A stretch of DNA of 64,000 nucleotides from Serratia rubidaea (lineage in GTDB: Bacteria; Pseudomonadota; Gammaproteobacteria; Enterobacterales; Enterobacteriaceae), in contig LR590463.1 in assembly GCA_901472405.1 (NCBI GenBank), positions 3,906,001 through 3,970,000 of the forward strand. Direction: 5' to 3'. The notes below the pieces were generated by a model that ran no database searches, was not told the origin of the DNA, and saw nothing but the letters and a program-made list of their open reading frames with translations. Positions 1-9,188 of this stretch are shown here, one piece after another; the stretch's first letter is position 1, and every line of letters begins with the position of its first letter. Position numbers and translations under genes: made by a program.

Positions 1-630
1 GCGGCGACGCAGCGCGGCCAAAATATTCTGGTGATCCGCCAGCCACTTCAGGCGGTAGCCTTTGGTGGCGATGCGGCTGTGCAGCTGCTGCCACAGCGGG
101 CTGGCCTCCCGCCGCTGCCAGATGCTTTTTACCGTATCCAGCAGCATCTGATTCTGCGTGGCGCCGGCAATCAACAAATGGAACATCTTGTCGTTGTCGC
201 CGCTTTCATCATTGGCGACGATGGCGCGCTGCTCCTGCTCCAGCGTGCGGCGCAGGTTTTCAATATCCGTTTTGGTGGCCATTTTGGCGGCAAAGGCGGC
301 GATATTGCTTTCCAGCAGCTGGCGCGCCTGCAGCATTTCAAACGGCCCGACCTCGCCGTGCAGGATGGGATCGTCCTCCTCCACGCTTTCGTTGGGAATG
401 CGTATGACATACACGCCGGAGCTCTGACGTATATCCACCGTCCCTTCCAGCTCCAGCATTAACAGCGCTTCACGCACGATAGTACGGCTGACGCCGTAGG
501 TTTCGGCAATATTGCGCTCCGGGGGCAGGCGCGTGCCGATGGCGAAATGGCCCTGCTGAATTTTCTGCCGCAGGTCCCGGCCAATTTCCTGATACTGCTT
601 TTTTTCCTGCGGAATCACGACTTTATCCAC
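1..630 (-). CDS. GntR/FadR-family regulator, UxuR-like (3' end outside window)
   Basis: The 210 visible codons begin at a GTG (628-630) preceded by AGGG seven bases upstream; no ATG fits the frame. An N-terminal winged helix (PPERNIAETYGVSRTIVREA) is followed by an FCD-type ligand domain (GPFEMLQARQLLESNIAAFAA). The ligand domain resembles E. coli UxuR/ExuR, repressors of hexuronate catabolism. The C-terminal part lies beyond base 1. The gene reads in the same direction as the beta-glucoside PTS operon upstream of it but is separated by a hairpin, so it is probably a separate unit. The family is clear; the UxuR assignment and the ligand are inferences from similarity. Confidence 0.8.
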   Translation of the reverse strand, partial: MDKVVIPQEKKQYQEIGRDLRQKIQQGHFAIGTRLPPERNIAETYGVSRTIVREALLMLELEGTVDIRQSSGVYVIRIPNESVEEDDPILHGEVGPFEMLQARQLLESNIAAFAAKMATKTDIENLRRTLEQEQRAIVANDESGDNDKMFHLLIAGATQNQMLLDTVKSIWQRREASPLWQQLHSRIATKGYRLKWLADHQNILAALRRR

Positions 631-662
631 CGTTTCACCCTGAAAAACGTCTGTCCATGCCG

Positions 663-683
663 TACCCCGCCGACGGCGGGGTA
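663..683 (-). terminator. Hairpin after the EIIB gene
   Basis: TACCCCGCC and GGCGGGGTA form a perfect 9-bp stem around a 3-nt loop, 28 bases past the EIIB stop. No U-tract follows, so intrinsic termination is uncertain. Confidence 0.45.
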
Positions 684-710
684 TCTGGCCTGTGTAGGTT
701 CACAATCAGA

Positions 711-1028
711 TTAGTCTACCAAACCCAGCGCCTGATCGAGTACTTTTGCGCCGTTTAACGTGCCATACGCCACAGAATCGATCACCGCCAGCGGGATCTG
801 ATAGGCATCGGTGAGCTTTTTATTTTCCGCCAGTTTGAAGCGCACCTGCGGCCCCAGCAGCACCGCTATAATATCGCCGGCGTAGCTTTGCAGCTCATCA
901 CGCAGGTTCTGCTCAGGGATGGCGTAAATTTTCAGTTCCAGCCCGCGCGCCTGCGCCTCTTTTTCCATCTTGGTGACCACCAGCGAGGTGGACATGCCCG
1001 CCGAGCAGGCCAGTACGATACGTTTCAT
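711..1028 (-). CDS. PTS lactose/cellobiose-family EIIB component
   Basis: This 105-residue cytoplasmic EIIB relays phosphate from EIIA to the sugar during uptake. It begins MKRIVLACSAGMSTSLVV, in which the Cys of the P-loop-like CSAGMSTS segment is the phosphorylated residue of the ChbB/CelA family. I chose the ATG at 1028 because AAGGAG lies 6 bases upstream; a longer frame to 1055 has no comparable ribosome site. It follows the glycosidase by 10 bp and ends the operon EIIC-glucosidase-EIIB. The sugar is probably a beta-glucoside or cellobiose, inferred from the neighbours. Confidence 0.9.
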   Translation of the reverse strand: MKRIVLACSAGMSTSLVVTKMEKEAQARGLELKIYAIPEQNLRDELQSYAGDIIAVLLGPQVRFKLAENKKLTDAYQIPLAVIDSVAYGTLNGAKVLDQALGLVD

Positions 1029-1038
1029 GGGGCACTCC

Positions 1039-2466
1039 TTATCGGTTTTCATCATCGAGGGTGAAACTCAGGCAGCGGCTCTCACTCAGCGCGCGGAACC
1101 AGTGCGCCGACTTTTTCTGCCGCCGGTTGCGCTGGTTGTGCAACTCTATCTCTATCAGGCCGTAGCGGTTTTTAAAGGCGTTCATCGGCGAAACGTTGTC
1201 CGTAAAGGCCCACAGCATATAGCCCTGACAGTTTGCCCCTTCCTCACGCGCCTTCAGCGCCCAGTAAATATGCTCGCGGATAAATTCGATGCGGTAATCG
1301 TCCTGAATCTCTCCTTCGGCATTTTTGAATTGTTCTTCGTGCTCAATGCCCATGCCGTTTTCCGAGATAAACCACGGAATGTTGCCGTACTCATCGCGCA
1401 GGCGCAGCGCCATGTCATACACGATGCGCGGGTAGATTTCCCAGCCGCGCGAACGGTTCATCCGCCGTCCCGGCAGTTCAAAGTGCTCGTAGTACATCGC
1501 CGGATGAAACGGCGTGGCGCTGCACCATGCACGGCTCGGGGCCTTCACCCGGTGCGGATAGTAAAGATTGATGCCTACCTCATCCACGGTGTTGTCGCGG
1601 ATTATCGCCATCTCCTCCGCCGTCCAGTCTACGCTGACCTCGTGCTGCTGCAGCAGGCTCAGCAGTTCGGCCGGATAGGCGCCGTGAATCGCCGGATCGA
1701 GGAACACCCGGTTATAGAACAGATCGTACAGCTCTGCGGCGCGTCGGTCGTGCGGCGCGCCGGAGCGGGCGTAGGTAACCTCGGGGTTGAGGATCACGCC
1801 GATGCTGCCGGCGCAGCCCATCTGGCGGAAACATTGCACCACCTTGGCGGTCGCCAGGTTTTTATGGTGGTTCCACTGCATCCACTTGCCGGTGTTCTGT
1901 TCATACGGCCAGCGGATGGCATCGAGGTAAACCCGCGTCTGCACCACTACCGGCTCGTTAAAGGTAAACCAGCGCTTCACCTTGCCGCCAAAGCGTTCGA
2001 ACACCCGCCGGGCGTACAGCACGAACAGCTCCACCACCCGTTTGGAACTCCAGCCGTCATATTTTTCCAACAGGTAGCCCGGCAGCTCATAGTGCTCCAG
2101 GCACAGCATCGGCTCGATGCCCTGCTGCTTCATCTCATCAAGCAGCGCGTCGATATAGCCGGCATACTCTTCATCCACCACGCCCTGCTCGTAGTCGGTC
2201 AGAAACCGCGACCAGTTGATGGAGGTGCGATAGTGACCGACGCCGCTGCGCTTCATCAGCGCCACGTCTTCACGGTAGCGGTTGATAAAGTCCGTCGCCA
2301 CCGCCGGGCCATAGCCGTTATGCCAGACGTGGCGATCGTGCCGGTACCACAGATCGAGGTAAGAGTCCTGCCCCTGTTTTTTGCCGCTCCAGCCCTCGGT
2401 CTGCCAGGCGGAAGCCGCCGCGCCGAGAATAAAGTCCTGGGGTATCTCCATGGAAATCTGACTCAT
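1039..2466 (-). CDS. 6-phospho-beta-glucosidase, GH1
   Basis: This 475-residue GH1 enzyme hydrolyses the 6-phospho-beta-glycoside delivered by the neighbouring PTS to glucose-6-phosphate plus aglycone in the cytoplasm. The GH1 signatures are intact: TFNEP carries the acid/base Glu in the first half, and ISENG carries the nucleophile Glu at about residue 365. The length is typical of BglA/BglB-like enzymes. It starts 8 bases after the EIIC stop and lies 10 bases before EIIB, so it is in the same operon. Whether phospho-glucosides or phospho-galactosides are preferred cannot be read from the sequence. Confidence 0.9.
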   Translation of the reverse strand: MSQISMEIPQDFILGAAASAWQTEGWSGKKQGQDSYLDLWYRHDRHVWHNGYGPAVATDFINRYREDVALMKRSGVGHYRTSINWSRFLTDYEQGVVDEEYAGYIDALLDEMKQQGIEPMLCLEHYELPGYLLEKYDGWSSKRVVELFVLYARRVFERFGGKVKRWFTFNEPVVVQTRVYLDAIRWPYEQNTGKWMQWNHHKNLATAKVVQCFRQMGCAGSIGVILNPEVTYARSGAPHDRRAAELYDLFYNRVFLDPAIHGAYPAELLSLLQQHEVSVDWTAEEMAIIRDNTVDEVGINLYYPHRVKAPSRAWCSATPFHPAMYYEHFELPGRRMNRSRGWEIYPRIVYDMALRLRDEYGNIPWFISENGMGIEHEEQFKNAEGEIQDDYRIEFIREHIYWALKAREEGANCQGYMLWAFTDNVSPMNAFKNRYGLIEIELHNQRNRRQKKSAHWFRALSESRCLSFTLDDENR

Positions 2467-2474
2467 TGCTCACC

Positions 2475-3796
2475 TCATGCGTTCTGAATAACGGGTTGCT
2501 CGGCCTGTTCCGCGCGGCGGGCGGCCACTTTGACAAACGGCAGATAGATAATCGTGGCGACCACGATGCAAATCAGCTGGGTGACCACCGCTCCCATCGA
2601 GCCGGCGGTGGACAGCCAGGCGTTGACGATCGGCGGCGTGGTCCACGGCACCATCACCACCGCCTTGCCGGCAAAGCCGATACTGGTGGCGAAATAGCCG
2701 ATAGTGCCGGTGATCAGCGGCGTGATAATGAAGGGGATCGCCAGGATCGGATTGAGCATGATCGGCATGCCGAAGATCACCGGCTCGTTGATGTTGAAGA
2801 AGCTCGGCCCCAGCGACAGTTTGCTGATTTCACGCATCTCTTTGCGCCGGGTGGCGATCATCACCGCAAACAGCAGCCCCAGCGTAATGCCGGAACCGCC
2901 GATGCTCATATAGACGTCCCAGAACGGCATGGTGATGATATTCGGGATCTCTTTCCCCTGTTCGAAGGCGGTCATATTGACCATGATGGCGCCCAGCAGC
3001 AGCGGCTCGCGGATCGGCTTCACCATCTGATTGCCGTGAATGCCGATCACCCAGAACAGCTGGGCGACAAACATCAGGATCAGGATCCCCGGCAGGCTCT
3101 GCACCACCGTCTCCAGCGGACGCTGCACCACCTGATAAACGGCGTCATACAGATAAATGCCGGTAATGCGGTGGAAGATAAAGCCCAGCGAGGCGACCGC
3201 CACCACGGTGATAATCGCCGGATCAGCGCCGAGAAAGAGGCGGAGACGTTAGGCGGTACGCTTTCCGGCATTTTGATCTTCAGGCGATCGAGCATTTCCA
3301 GCCGGGAATAGATCTCCACGGATAAAATGGCGATAAACATGCCGAGGAACAGACTGCGGGTATCGGAGAACTGCTTGGCCAGCACGTCTTTCACCAGCTG
3401 CATCTGGTCGTTCACCATCAGCTCGACGGTGGTCGGCGTAACGGCGATAAAGCAGATGACCGCCAGCAGCCCCGGAAACAGCGAGCGCGAGCCGTTGATT
3501 TTGCCCAGCTCAATGCCAATCAAAAACACCGCGCCGATATTGAGAAAGCTCAGCGTGGCGTAGTTGATGCTGCTCATGATCGGCTTCAGATCCGTCAGGA
3601 ATGAGAACATGGCGAAACTCGCCAGGCCATTCTTGGGATCCATCACCATATTCGAGATCAGCACCGAAAAAGCGCCGACGATAATTACCGGCATCAGCGT
3701 AATAAACGATGCCTTGATAGCCATTATATATCTGTAACTGTTGAATTTATTGGCAAAGGCTCCCAGAGAGTCTATAAGCCGGTCCCGAAATGACAT
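2475..3796 (-). CDS. PTS lactose/cellobiose-family EIIC permease (one frameshift)
   Basis: This is the membrane channel of the split beta-glucoside PTS. Residues 1-190 run in one frame, up to ESVPPNVSASFSALI. The protein then continues in another frame as PAIITVVAVASLGF to the end. One base missing from the CCGG context at 3218-3221 explains the break; restoring a G there (C on the coding strand) gives a normal 440-residue EIIC with about ten hydrophobic segments. It is the first gene of the leftward operon. The break is more likely a sequencing error than a mutation, given many similar ones in the window; if real, the transporter is dead. Confidence 0.85.
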
Positions 3797-3858
3797 GACA
3801 CGCCCCTATTGTGTTGTGCTTGCTCAGATGACCGATTCGCGTACCGCGTCTCTCGCGA

Positions 3859-3872
3859 TTTGGCATACCAAA
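3859..3872. promoter_or_regulatory. Candidate LacI-family operator, site 1
   Basis: TTTGGCATACCAAA has 5-bp arms TTTGG/CCAAA. A close copy, TTTTGGCATACCGG, lies at 3953-3966 overlapping the EIIA ribosome site, where a bound repressor could block initiation. Confidence 0.5.
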
Positions 3873-3920
3873 AAATAGGTTAACTGGATTATTTTTCTGT
3901 GATCGCACTCTCACAAGTCA

Positions 3921-3938
3921 ATATTGGAATTCCAATAT
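3921..3938. promoter_or_regulatory. 18-bp perfect palindrome, candidate repressor operator
   Basis: ATATTGGAATTCCAATAT is an exact palindrome midway between the divergent genes. Its TTGG/CCAA half-sites match those in the flanking operator-like elements. Confidence 0.5.
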
Positions 3939-3976
3939 GATGAAAAAACCAATTTTGGCATACCGGTGAGCATATA

Positions 3977-4300
3977 ATGAGCATAGATCTGGAACAGACG
4001 GTGATGGAGCTATTGATCAACGCGGGTGAAGCGCGATCTCACGCCATGACGGCGATTCAGGCGGCCCGCCAGCGACAGTGGCCGCAGGCGGAGGAGGCGC
4101 TGGCGGCATCGCAGGCCGCCTCCCGCGCGGCGCATGCCGTACAGACGCAGCTGATCGGCCTGGATGAAGGCGCCGGCAAGATCCCGGTGAATCTGATCCT
4201 GGTGCACGCGCAGGATCATCTGATGACCGCCATGCTGTGTCACGATCTGGCGCAGGAGATCGTGCTGCTGCGCCAGGAAGTGTTCGCGCATCAGGCGTGA
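3977..4300 (+). CDS. PTS lactose/cellobiose-family EIIA component
   Basis: This 107-residue all-helical EIIA carries phosphate from HPr to EIIB. It matches the ChbA/LacF family: it begins with an ELLINAGEARS helix, and His of the LVHAQDHL segment (about residue 75) corresponds to the phosphorylated His. GGTGAG lies 6 bases before the ATG. It is transcribed divergently from EIIC-glucosidase-EIIB, so the phosphorelay is split over two operons sharing one control region. The LacI-type gene follows after 84 bases and is probably cotranscribed. Confidence 0.9.
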   Translation: MSIDLEQTVMELLINAGEARSHAMTAIQAARQRQWPQAEEALAASQAASRAAHAVQTQLIGLDEGAGKIPVNLILVHAQDHLMTAMLCHDLAQEIVLLRQEVFAHQA

Positions 4301-4384
4301 AGCTGCGCGCTGCCCTTGGCCGGCGGCTATGCTAGACTGCCAGCATTTCCACAGCGGACGTTTGCAGACAGAGGTTAGCCGGTC

Positions 4385-5394
4385 ATGATCACCATGTTGG
4401 ACGTATCCATTCGCGCGGGCGTGTCAAAAGCCACGGTATCGCGCGTGTTAAATGGCACCGGACAGGTGAAAAAGAGCACCCGGGAAGCGGTGTTCAAAGC
4501 GATGGATGAATTGGGCTACCGGCCGAACTTCCTCGCCCAGTCGCTGGCTAACAAAAGCTCCAACAGCATTGGCCTGGTGGTGTCCAATTTCGACGGCCCC
4601 TATTTCGGCCGGCTGTTGCGTCAGGCCGCCAAGCAGATTGAAGCCAGCGGCAAGCATCTGGTGGTGACCGACGGTCACGATACGCCGGAGGATGAGCTGC
4701 AGGCGGTGCAGCTGCTGGCCGACCGCCGCTGCGACGCCATTATTCTCTACACCCGCTTCACTGACGAGGCGGCGCTGATGGCGCTGTTTGAACGCCTGCC
4801 GGTGCCGCTGATGGTGATCAACCGCGATTTGCCCAGGCGCGCGAGCGCTGCGTATTCTTCGAGCAGCAGGCGGCGGCGTTCGATGCGGTTAACTATCTGA
4901 TTGCCCAGGGCCACCGGGACATCGCCTGCATTACCGGCCCGATTGACACGCCGACCGCCCAGGCGCGGTTGGCGGGCTACCGGCAGGCGCTGGCGCATCA
5001 TCAGATTGCCTTTGACCCGGCGCGGGTGGCGCACGGCGACAGCAGCGTGCCCAGCGGGTATCACGGCTGCAAGACGCTGCTGGCGGCCAATGCCGCCTTC
5101 AGCGCGCTGTTTGCCAGCAACGATGATATGGCGATCGGCGCGATGAAGGCGCTGTGCCAGGCCGGCAAGCGTTTGCCGCAGGACGTGTCTATTTTTGGAT
5201 TCGACGACGAGCCGAGCGCCGCCTACCTACAGCCGGCGCTCTCTACCGTCTATCTGCCGATCGATATGATGATTGAAGCCGCCATCGCCCAGGCGTTGCG
5301 GCTGCTGAACGGCGAAGAGGTGCAGCCTCTGACGCCGTTTACCGGCGAACTGAAGCTGCGCGAGTCGGTGGCGCCCGGCCCCTATGTCGCGTAG
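4385..5394 (+). CDS. LacI-family repressor, AscG-like (one frameshift)
   Basis: The N-terminal helix-turn-helix (MLDVSIRAGVSKATVSRVLN) and periplasmic-binding-protein-like sensor domain resemble E. coli AscG, a beta-glucoside operon repressor. The reading frame breaks after VINRDLP at the CCC of 4832-4834 and resumes in the next frame as QARERCVFFEQQAAAFDAVN. A fourth C restores a 336-residue protein, the usual family length. It is very likely the local repressor of the PTS genes, acting at the palindromes between EIIC and EIIA. Its inducer is inferred, not shown. Confidence 0.85.
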
Positions 5395-5412
5395 CGGGCG
5401 CCCGCGCCGGGG

Positions 5413-6669
5413 TTATACCTGTTCCAGCGCGATCAGTTCCTCAATGGTCTGCCGGCGGCGAATCAGCCGCGCCTCGCCCTGATCAAACAGCACCTCCGGC
5501 AACAGCGGCCGGCTATTGTAGTTGGAGGACATGGAAGAGCCGTAAGCGCCGGTATCGTGGAACACCAGATAGTCCCCCACCCGCACCGGCGGCAGCGCCC
5601 GGGTTTCCACCCCGCCGCCCGCCTGCTGGGTAAATACATCGCCGGATTCGCACAGCGGCCCGGCAATCACCGTATCGCGCAGCGGCTGGCCGTCGGTAGC
5701 GCGCCCGTCGGCAGGCAGCAGTGAAATATGGTGGTAGCTGCCGTACATCGCCGGCCGCATCAGGTCGTTAAACCCGGCGTCCACCAGCACAAAGTGACGG
5801 CTGCCCATATCTTTGACCGCCCGCACTTCGGCCACCAACACGCCCGCCTCGGCCATCAGGAAGCGCCCCGGCTCGATCTCCAGTTTCACCGGATGCCCCA
5901 GATGGGCGGCAATGCGCTCGCGCGCGCCGTTCCACAGGCCGAAATAGTGTTCGGTATCGATCGCCTCTTCGCCGGCCTGATACGGAATCGACAGGCCGCC
6001 GCCGGCGGAAATCGCCTGGATATCCATCCCCAGCGCCATCACCTGCTGCACCATAGCGTCGCACACCCGCTCCAGATGCTGATAGTCCACGCCGGAGCCG
6101 ATATGCATATGCACGCCCAGCAGCTGCAGACCGTGCCGCTGAATCACCTCCACCGCCCGCGGTAAATCGGCATACCAAATGCCGTGCTTGCTGTTTTCAC
6201 CGCCGGTATTGGTTTTCTGGCTATGGCCATGACCAAAGCCCGGGTTGATGCGCAGCCACACCGGATGCCCGTCGCCGTGCTGCCCCAGTTGCTCCAGCAT
6301 GTCGATTGAGCCGGCGTTTACCGGCACTTTCAGTTCGCAGACGCGCGCCAGCGTCGCCTGATCCAGCACGTCGGCGGTAAAGACAATCTCTTCCCCGCCC
6401 GGCTGATAACCGGCGTGCAGCGCACGTTCAATTTCCCCCAGCGATACCGAGTCCACTCGAACGCCCTGCTCGCGCATCAGGCGCAGAATATGGATATTCG
6501 AGCAGGCCTTCTGCGCGAAGCGAATCACGTCAAAATGACGCAGCTGGGCGATACGTTCACGGATGATCTGCGCGTCGTAGGCCCAAATCGGGCAACCGAA
6601 GCGGGCCGGCAGCGTGAGTAAGTTGGCGGCGTTCAACGCGGTGGTGGTGTCATGTAAAGCGCGTGGCAT
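5413..6669 (-). CDS. lysA: Diaminopimelate decarboxylase
   Basis: LysA removes CO2 from meso-diaminopimelate to form L-lysine, the last step of the pathway, using pyridoxal phosphate. The 418-residue protein follows E. coli LysA almost throughout: RFAQKACSNIHILRLMREQG near the N-terminus contains the PLP lysine, followed by HMHIGSG, and CESGDVF contains the active-site Cys from the partner subunit. I start at ATG 6669 (MPRALHDTTT) to match the known N-terminus rather than five codons upstream. It is divergent from lysR, which activates it in E. coli. Confidence 0.97.
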   Translation of the reverse strand: MPRALHDTTTALNAANLLTLPARFGCPIWAYDAQIIRERIAQLRHFDVIRFAQKACSNIHILRLMREQGVRVDSVSLGEIERALHAGYQPGGEEIVFTADVLDQATLARVCELKVPVNAGSIDMLEQLGQHGDGHPVWLRINPGFGHGHSQKTNTGGENSKHGIWYADLPRAVEVIQRHGLQLLGVHMHIGSGVDYQHLERVCDAMVQQVMALGMDIQAISAGGGLSIPYQAGEEAIDTEHYFGLWNGARERIAAHLGHPVKLEIEPGRFLMAEAGVLVAEVRAVKDMGSRHFVLVDAGFNDLMRPAMYGSYHHISLLPADGRATDGQPLRDTVIAGPLCESGDVFTQQAGGGVETRALPPVRVGDYLVFHDTGAYGSSMSSNYNSRPLLPEVLFDQGEARLIRRRQTIEELIALEQV

Positions 6670-6805
6670 GGCGGTGGTTCCCAAGTCATTATTGATTCTG
6701 TTGACGCCATTGTGCCGCAGGCCGCTCCGGGAGAAAAATATCTATTTAGCGGCAGTCTATTCATTTATGATATGGCTTTACGCCTCAGCCCGCATCGGAG
6801 AAGCC

Positions 6806-7759
6806 ATGTCCGCCATTAGCCTGCGCCAGATTGAAATCTTCCATGCGGTGATGACCACCGGCAACCTCACCGAAGCGGCGGCGCTGCTGCACACCTCGCA
6901 GCCCACCGTCAGCCGCGAGCTGGCGCGCTTTGAAAAGCGGGTGCAGCTGCGGCTGTTCGATCGGGTCCGGGGGCGTCTGGTGGCGACCGTTGAGGGATTA
7001 CGGCTGTTTGAAGAAGTGCAGCGCTCCTATTACGGCCTGGAACGCATTAAAACCGCAGCGGACGGCATTCGCCAGTTTCACCAGGCGCAGCTTTCCATTG
7101 CCTGCCTGCCGGTATTTTCACAGTCGCTGCTGCCGGCGGTGTGCCAACCGTTCCTCGCACGCTATCCGGACGTCAGCTTCAGCGTGGTGCCGCAGGAGTC
7201 GCCGCTGCTGGAAGAGTGGCTGTCGGCGCAGCGCCACGATCTGGGCCTGACCGAAAATACGCTGACGCCGGCCGGCACGGAGCGTATTCCGCTGATGACG
7301 CTGAATGAGGTCTGCGTACTGCCGAGCGGGCATCCGCTGCTGGCCAGGAAGCAACTCACGCCGCAGGACTTCAACGGCGAAAATTTTATCAGCCTGTCGA
7401 ATACCGACAGTTACCGGCAGCTGCTGGACGCGCTGTTCAGCGAGCGGCAGGTCAACCGCCGCATGGTCATGGAGACCCACAGCGCGGCCTCGGTCTGCGC
7501 CATGGTGCAGGCCGGAGTCGGCCTTTCCATCGTCAACCCGCTGACCGCGCTGGACTATGCCGCCGCCGGCGGCGTGGAGCTGCGTCCGTTCAGCATCGAG
7601 GTGCCGTTCACCGTCAGCCTGATCCGGCCGCTGCACCGCCCCTCCTCGGCGCTGGTCACCGCCTTCGCCGAACATTTACACCAGCAGGCGGCGTCTTTCC
7701 CCGCCCGTCTGGCGGCGGTTATTGCACGGCAGCCCGGCGACGCGCCTGCCCAAAGGTAA
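6806..7759 (+). CDS. lysR: LysR, activator of lysA
   Basis: This 317-residue LysR-type regulator has an N-terminal winged helix (LRQIEIFHAVMTTGNLTEAA) and a co-inducer domain. Its place divergent from lysA with a 136-bp gap matches E. coli, where LysR activates lysA in response to diaminopimelate and lysine. The ATG at 6806 has GGAG five bases upstream; a longer in-frame extension to 6614 runs antisense into lysA and is not credible. Its last 41 bases overlap the convergent MFS gene once that gene's frameshift is corrected. Confidence 0.95.
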   Translation: MSAISLRQIEIFHAVMTTGNLTEAAALLHTSQPTVSRELARFEKRVQLRLFDRVRGRLVATVEGLRLFEEVQRSYYGLERIKTAADGIRQFHQAQLSIACLPVFSQSLLPAVCQPFLARYPDVSFSVVPQESPLLEEWLSAQRHDLGLTENTLTPAGTERIPLMTLNEVCVLPSGHPLLARKQLTPQDFNGENFISLSNTDSYRQLLDALFSERQVNRRMVMETHSAASVCAMVQAGVGLSIVNPLTALDYAAAGGVELRPFSIEVPFTVSLIRPLHRPSSALVTAFAEHLHQQAASFPARLAAVIARQPGDAPAQR

Positions 7760-8875
7760 TCAGGCACAGCAGCAGCCCCGCCAACGCCATGGCCGCCGCC
7801 GCCAGCGGCACCGCCGTCAGCCCCAGCCCTGGGCAATCACCAGGCCGCCCAGCCAGGCGCCCAGCGCGTTGCCCAGGTTAAAGGCGGCGATATTCAGGGT
7901 GGAGATCAGATTCGGCGCTTTCTTGCCGTAGGTCACCACGTTGATCTGCAGCGCCGGCACCGCGGCAAACGAGGCGGCAGCCCACAGGAACAGCGTAATC
8001 TCCGCCGGGATCAGCGCCCCGCTGGTCCAGCTGAACAGCGCGGCAAACAGCGCTATCGCCAGGAAGATCCCCGCCAGCGTCACCCCCAGCCGCCAGTCCG
8101 CCAGGCGGCCGCCCAGAATATTACCCAGCGTCAGGCCGACGCCCATCAGCAGCAGGGTCCAGCTGACGCCCTGCGGCGATACGCCGGTGACCTCGGTCAG
8201 CAGCGGCGCGATATAGGTGAACAGCGTAAACATTGAGGCCGCAAAGGCCACCGTCATCAACAGCGACAGCCAGACGCCAGCGCCGCGCAACGCCGCCAGC
8301 TCTTTTTTCAGCTCAGTCGGCGCTTCATCCTTCACCGTCGGTAACTTGCTGTACAGCGCCAGCAGGGAGGCGACGCCGATCAACGCCACCGCCCAGAAGG
8401 TGGAACGCCAGCCCAGCGCCTGCCCTAGCGCAGTGCCAAGCGGCACGCCCAGCACGTTGGCCAGCGTCAGGCCGGTAAACATCAGGGCCACCGCCGAAGC
8501 CCGGCGGTTAGGAGCCACCAGATTGGCGGCCACCACCGCGCCGATGCCGAAGAAGGCGCCGTGACACAGGGCAGTGATAATGCGCGCCAGCATCAGGAAG
8601 CCGTAGTTATAGCCCAATGCGCACATCACGTTGCCGACAATAAAAATCGCCATCAGCAACAGCAGCGTCTTTTTACGCGGCAGGCTTGCGGTCAGCAGCG
8701 CCATAATCGGCGCGCCGATCGCCACGCCGAGGGCGTAGCCGCTGATTAACCACCCCGCTGCGGGAATGGAAACCTGCAGATCGCCCGCCACGTCGGGCAA
8801 CAGCCCCATAATGACAAACTCGGTGGTGCCGATAGCAAAGGCACTCAGTGCCAGCGCCAGCAGAGAAACAGGCAT
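7719..8875 (-). CDS. MFS drug:H+ antiporter, YdhP/AraJ-like (one frameshift)
   Basis: This is a 12-helix inner-membrane exporter of the DHA1 type. The N-terminus LLALALSAFAIGTTEFVIMG carries the family signature, and the protein resembles E. coli YdhP. The frame ends early at 7817. Adding one base to the CCCC at 7821-7824 lets it continue as LTAVPLAAAAMALAGLLLC to a stop at 7719, giving 385 residues with the expected last helix. GGGAG precedes the ATG by 8 bases. The substrate is unknown. The 3' end overlaps the convergent lysR gene by 41 bases. Confidence 0.85.
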
Positions 8876-9188
8876 GTATTACGCTCCCAATCTTAAACCG
8901 TCCCGACGTCTGACGCCGTGGACCAGAGACAAACAATAACAAACGCGGTCGACCTGAAAGGCCGCCCGTCAATAAGGGTGATAGAGGTGTGAAACCGGGC
9001 TAAATAAAGGATATAACCTTATAATTATTAAGCATAAATAGCCATTTGCACGCTATAGAAATACCATGCCGCGCCGGCGAAAAACCAGCGTGGGTCGTCC
9101 GGCGCGCATAAAAAGCCGGCGTTCGCGCGCTAAGCGCTTGAATGGCCTGACGATGAAAACTGTGACGATATGTTACGCAGACGGCATA
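8876..9188. other. Intergenic, 313 bp without a gene
   Basis: Nothing coding was found. An 8-bp inverted repeat (9070-9077 with 9099-9106) with a 21-nt loop sits past the LysR-type gene but lacks a U-tract. The rest should hold the MFS promoter. Confidence 0.5.

Larger units (their letters stand above)
3797..3976. promoter_or_regulatory. Divergent control region of the split beta-glucoside PTS
   Basis: These 180 bp separate the leftward EIIC operon from rightward EIIA. They hold a repeated TTGGCATACC element (3859-3872 and 3953-3966), an 18-bp perfect palindrome (3921-3938), and a possible CRP site TGTGA-N6-TCTCA (3898-3913, nine of ten consensus positions). The layout fits repression by the LacI-type protein encoded just downstream plus catabolite control. 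No promoter hexamers stood out clearly. Confidence 0.6.

Noticed and set aside
970-2487. 505-codon rightward open frame
   Set aside because: It is antisense to the complete GH1 enzyme with both catalytic motifs, has no recognisable domain, and is a GC-rich shadow frame.
2475-3796. Two separate PTS genes instead of one
   Set aside because: The two frames form one EIIC protein after a one-base correction, with family-like sequence across the join.
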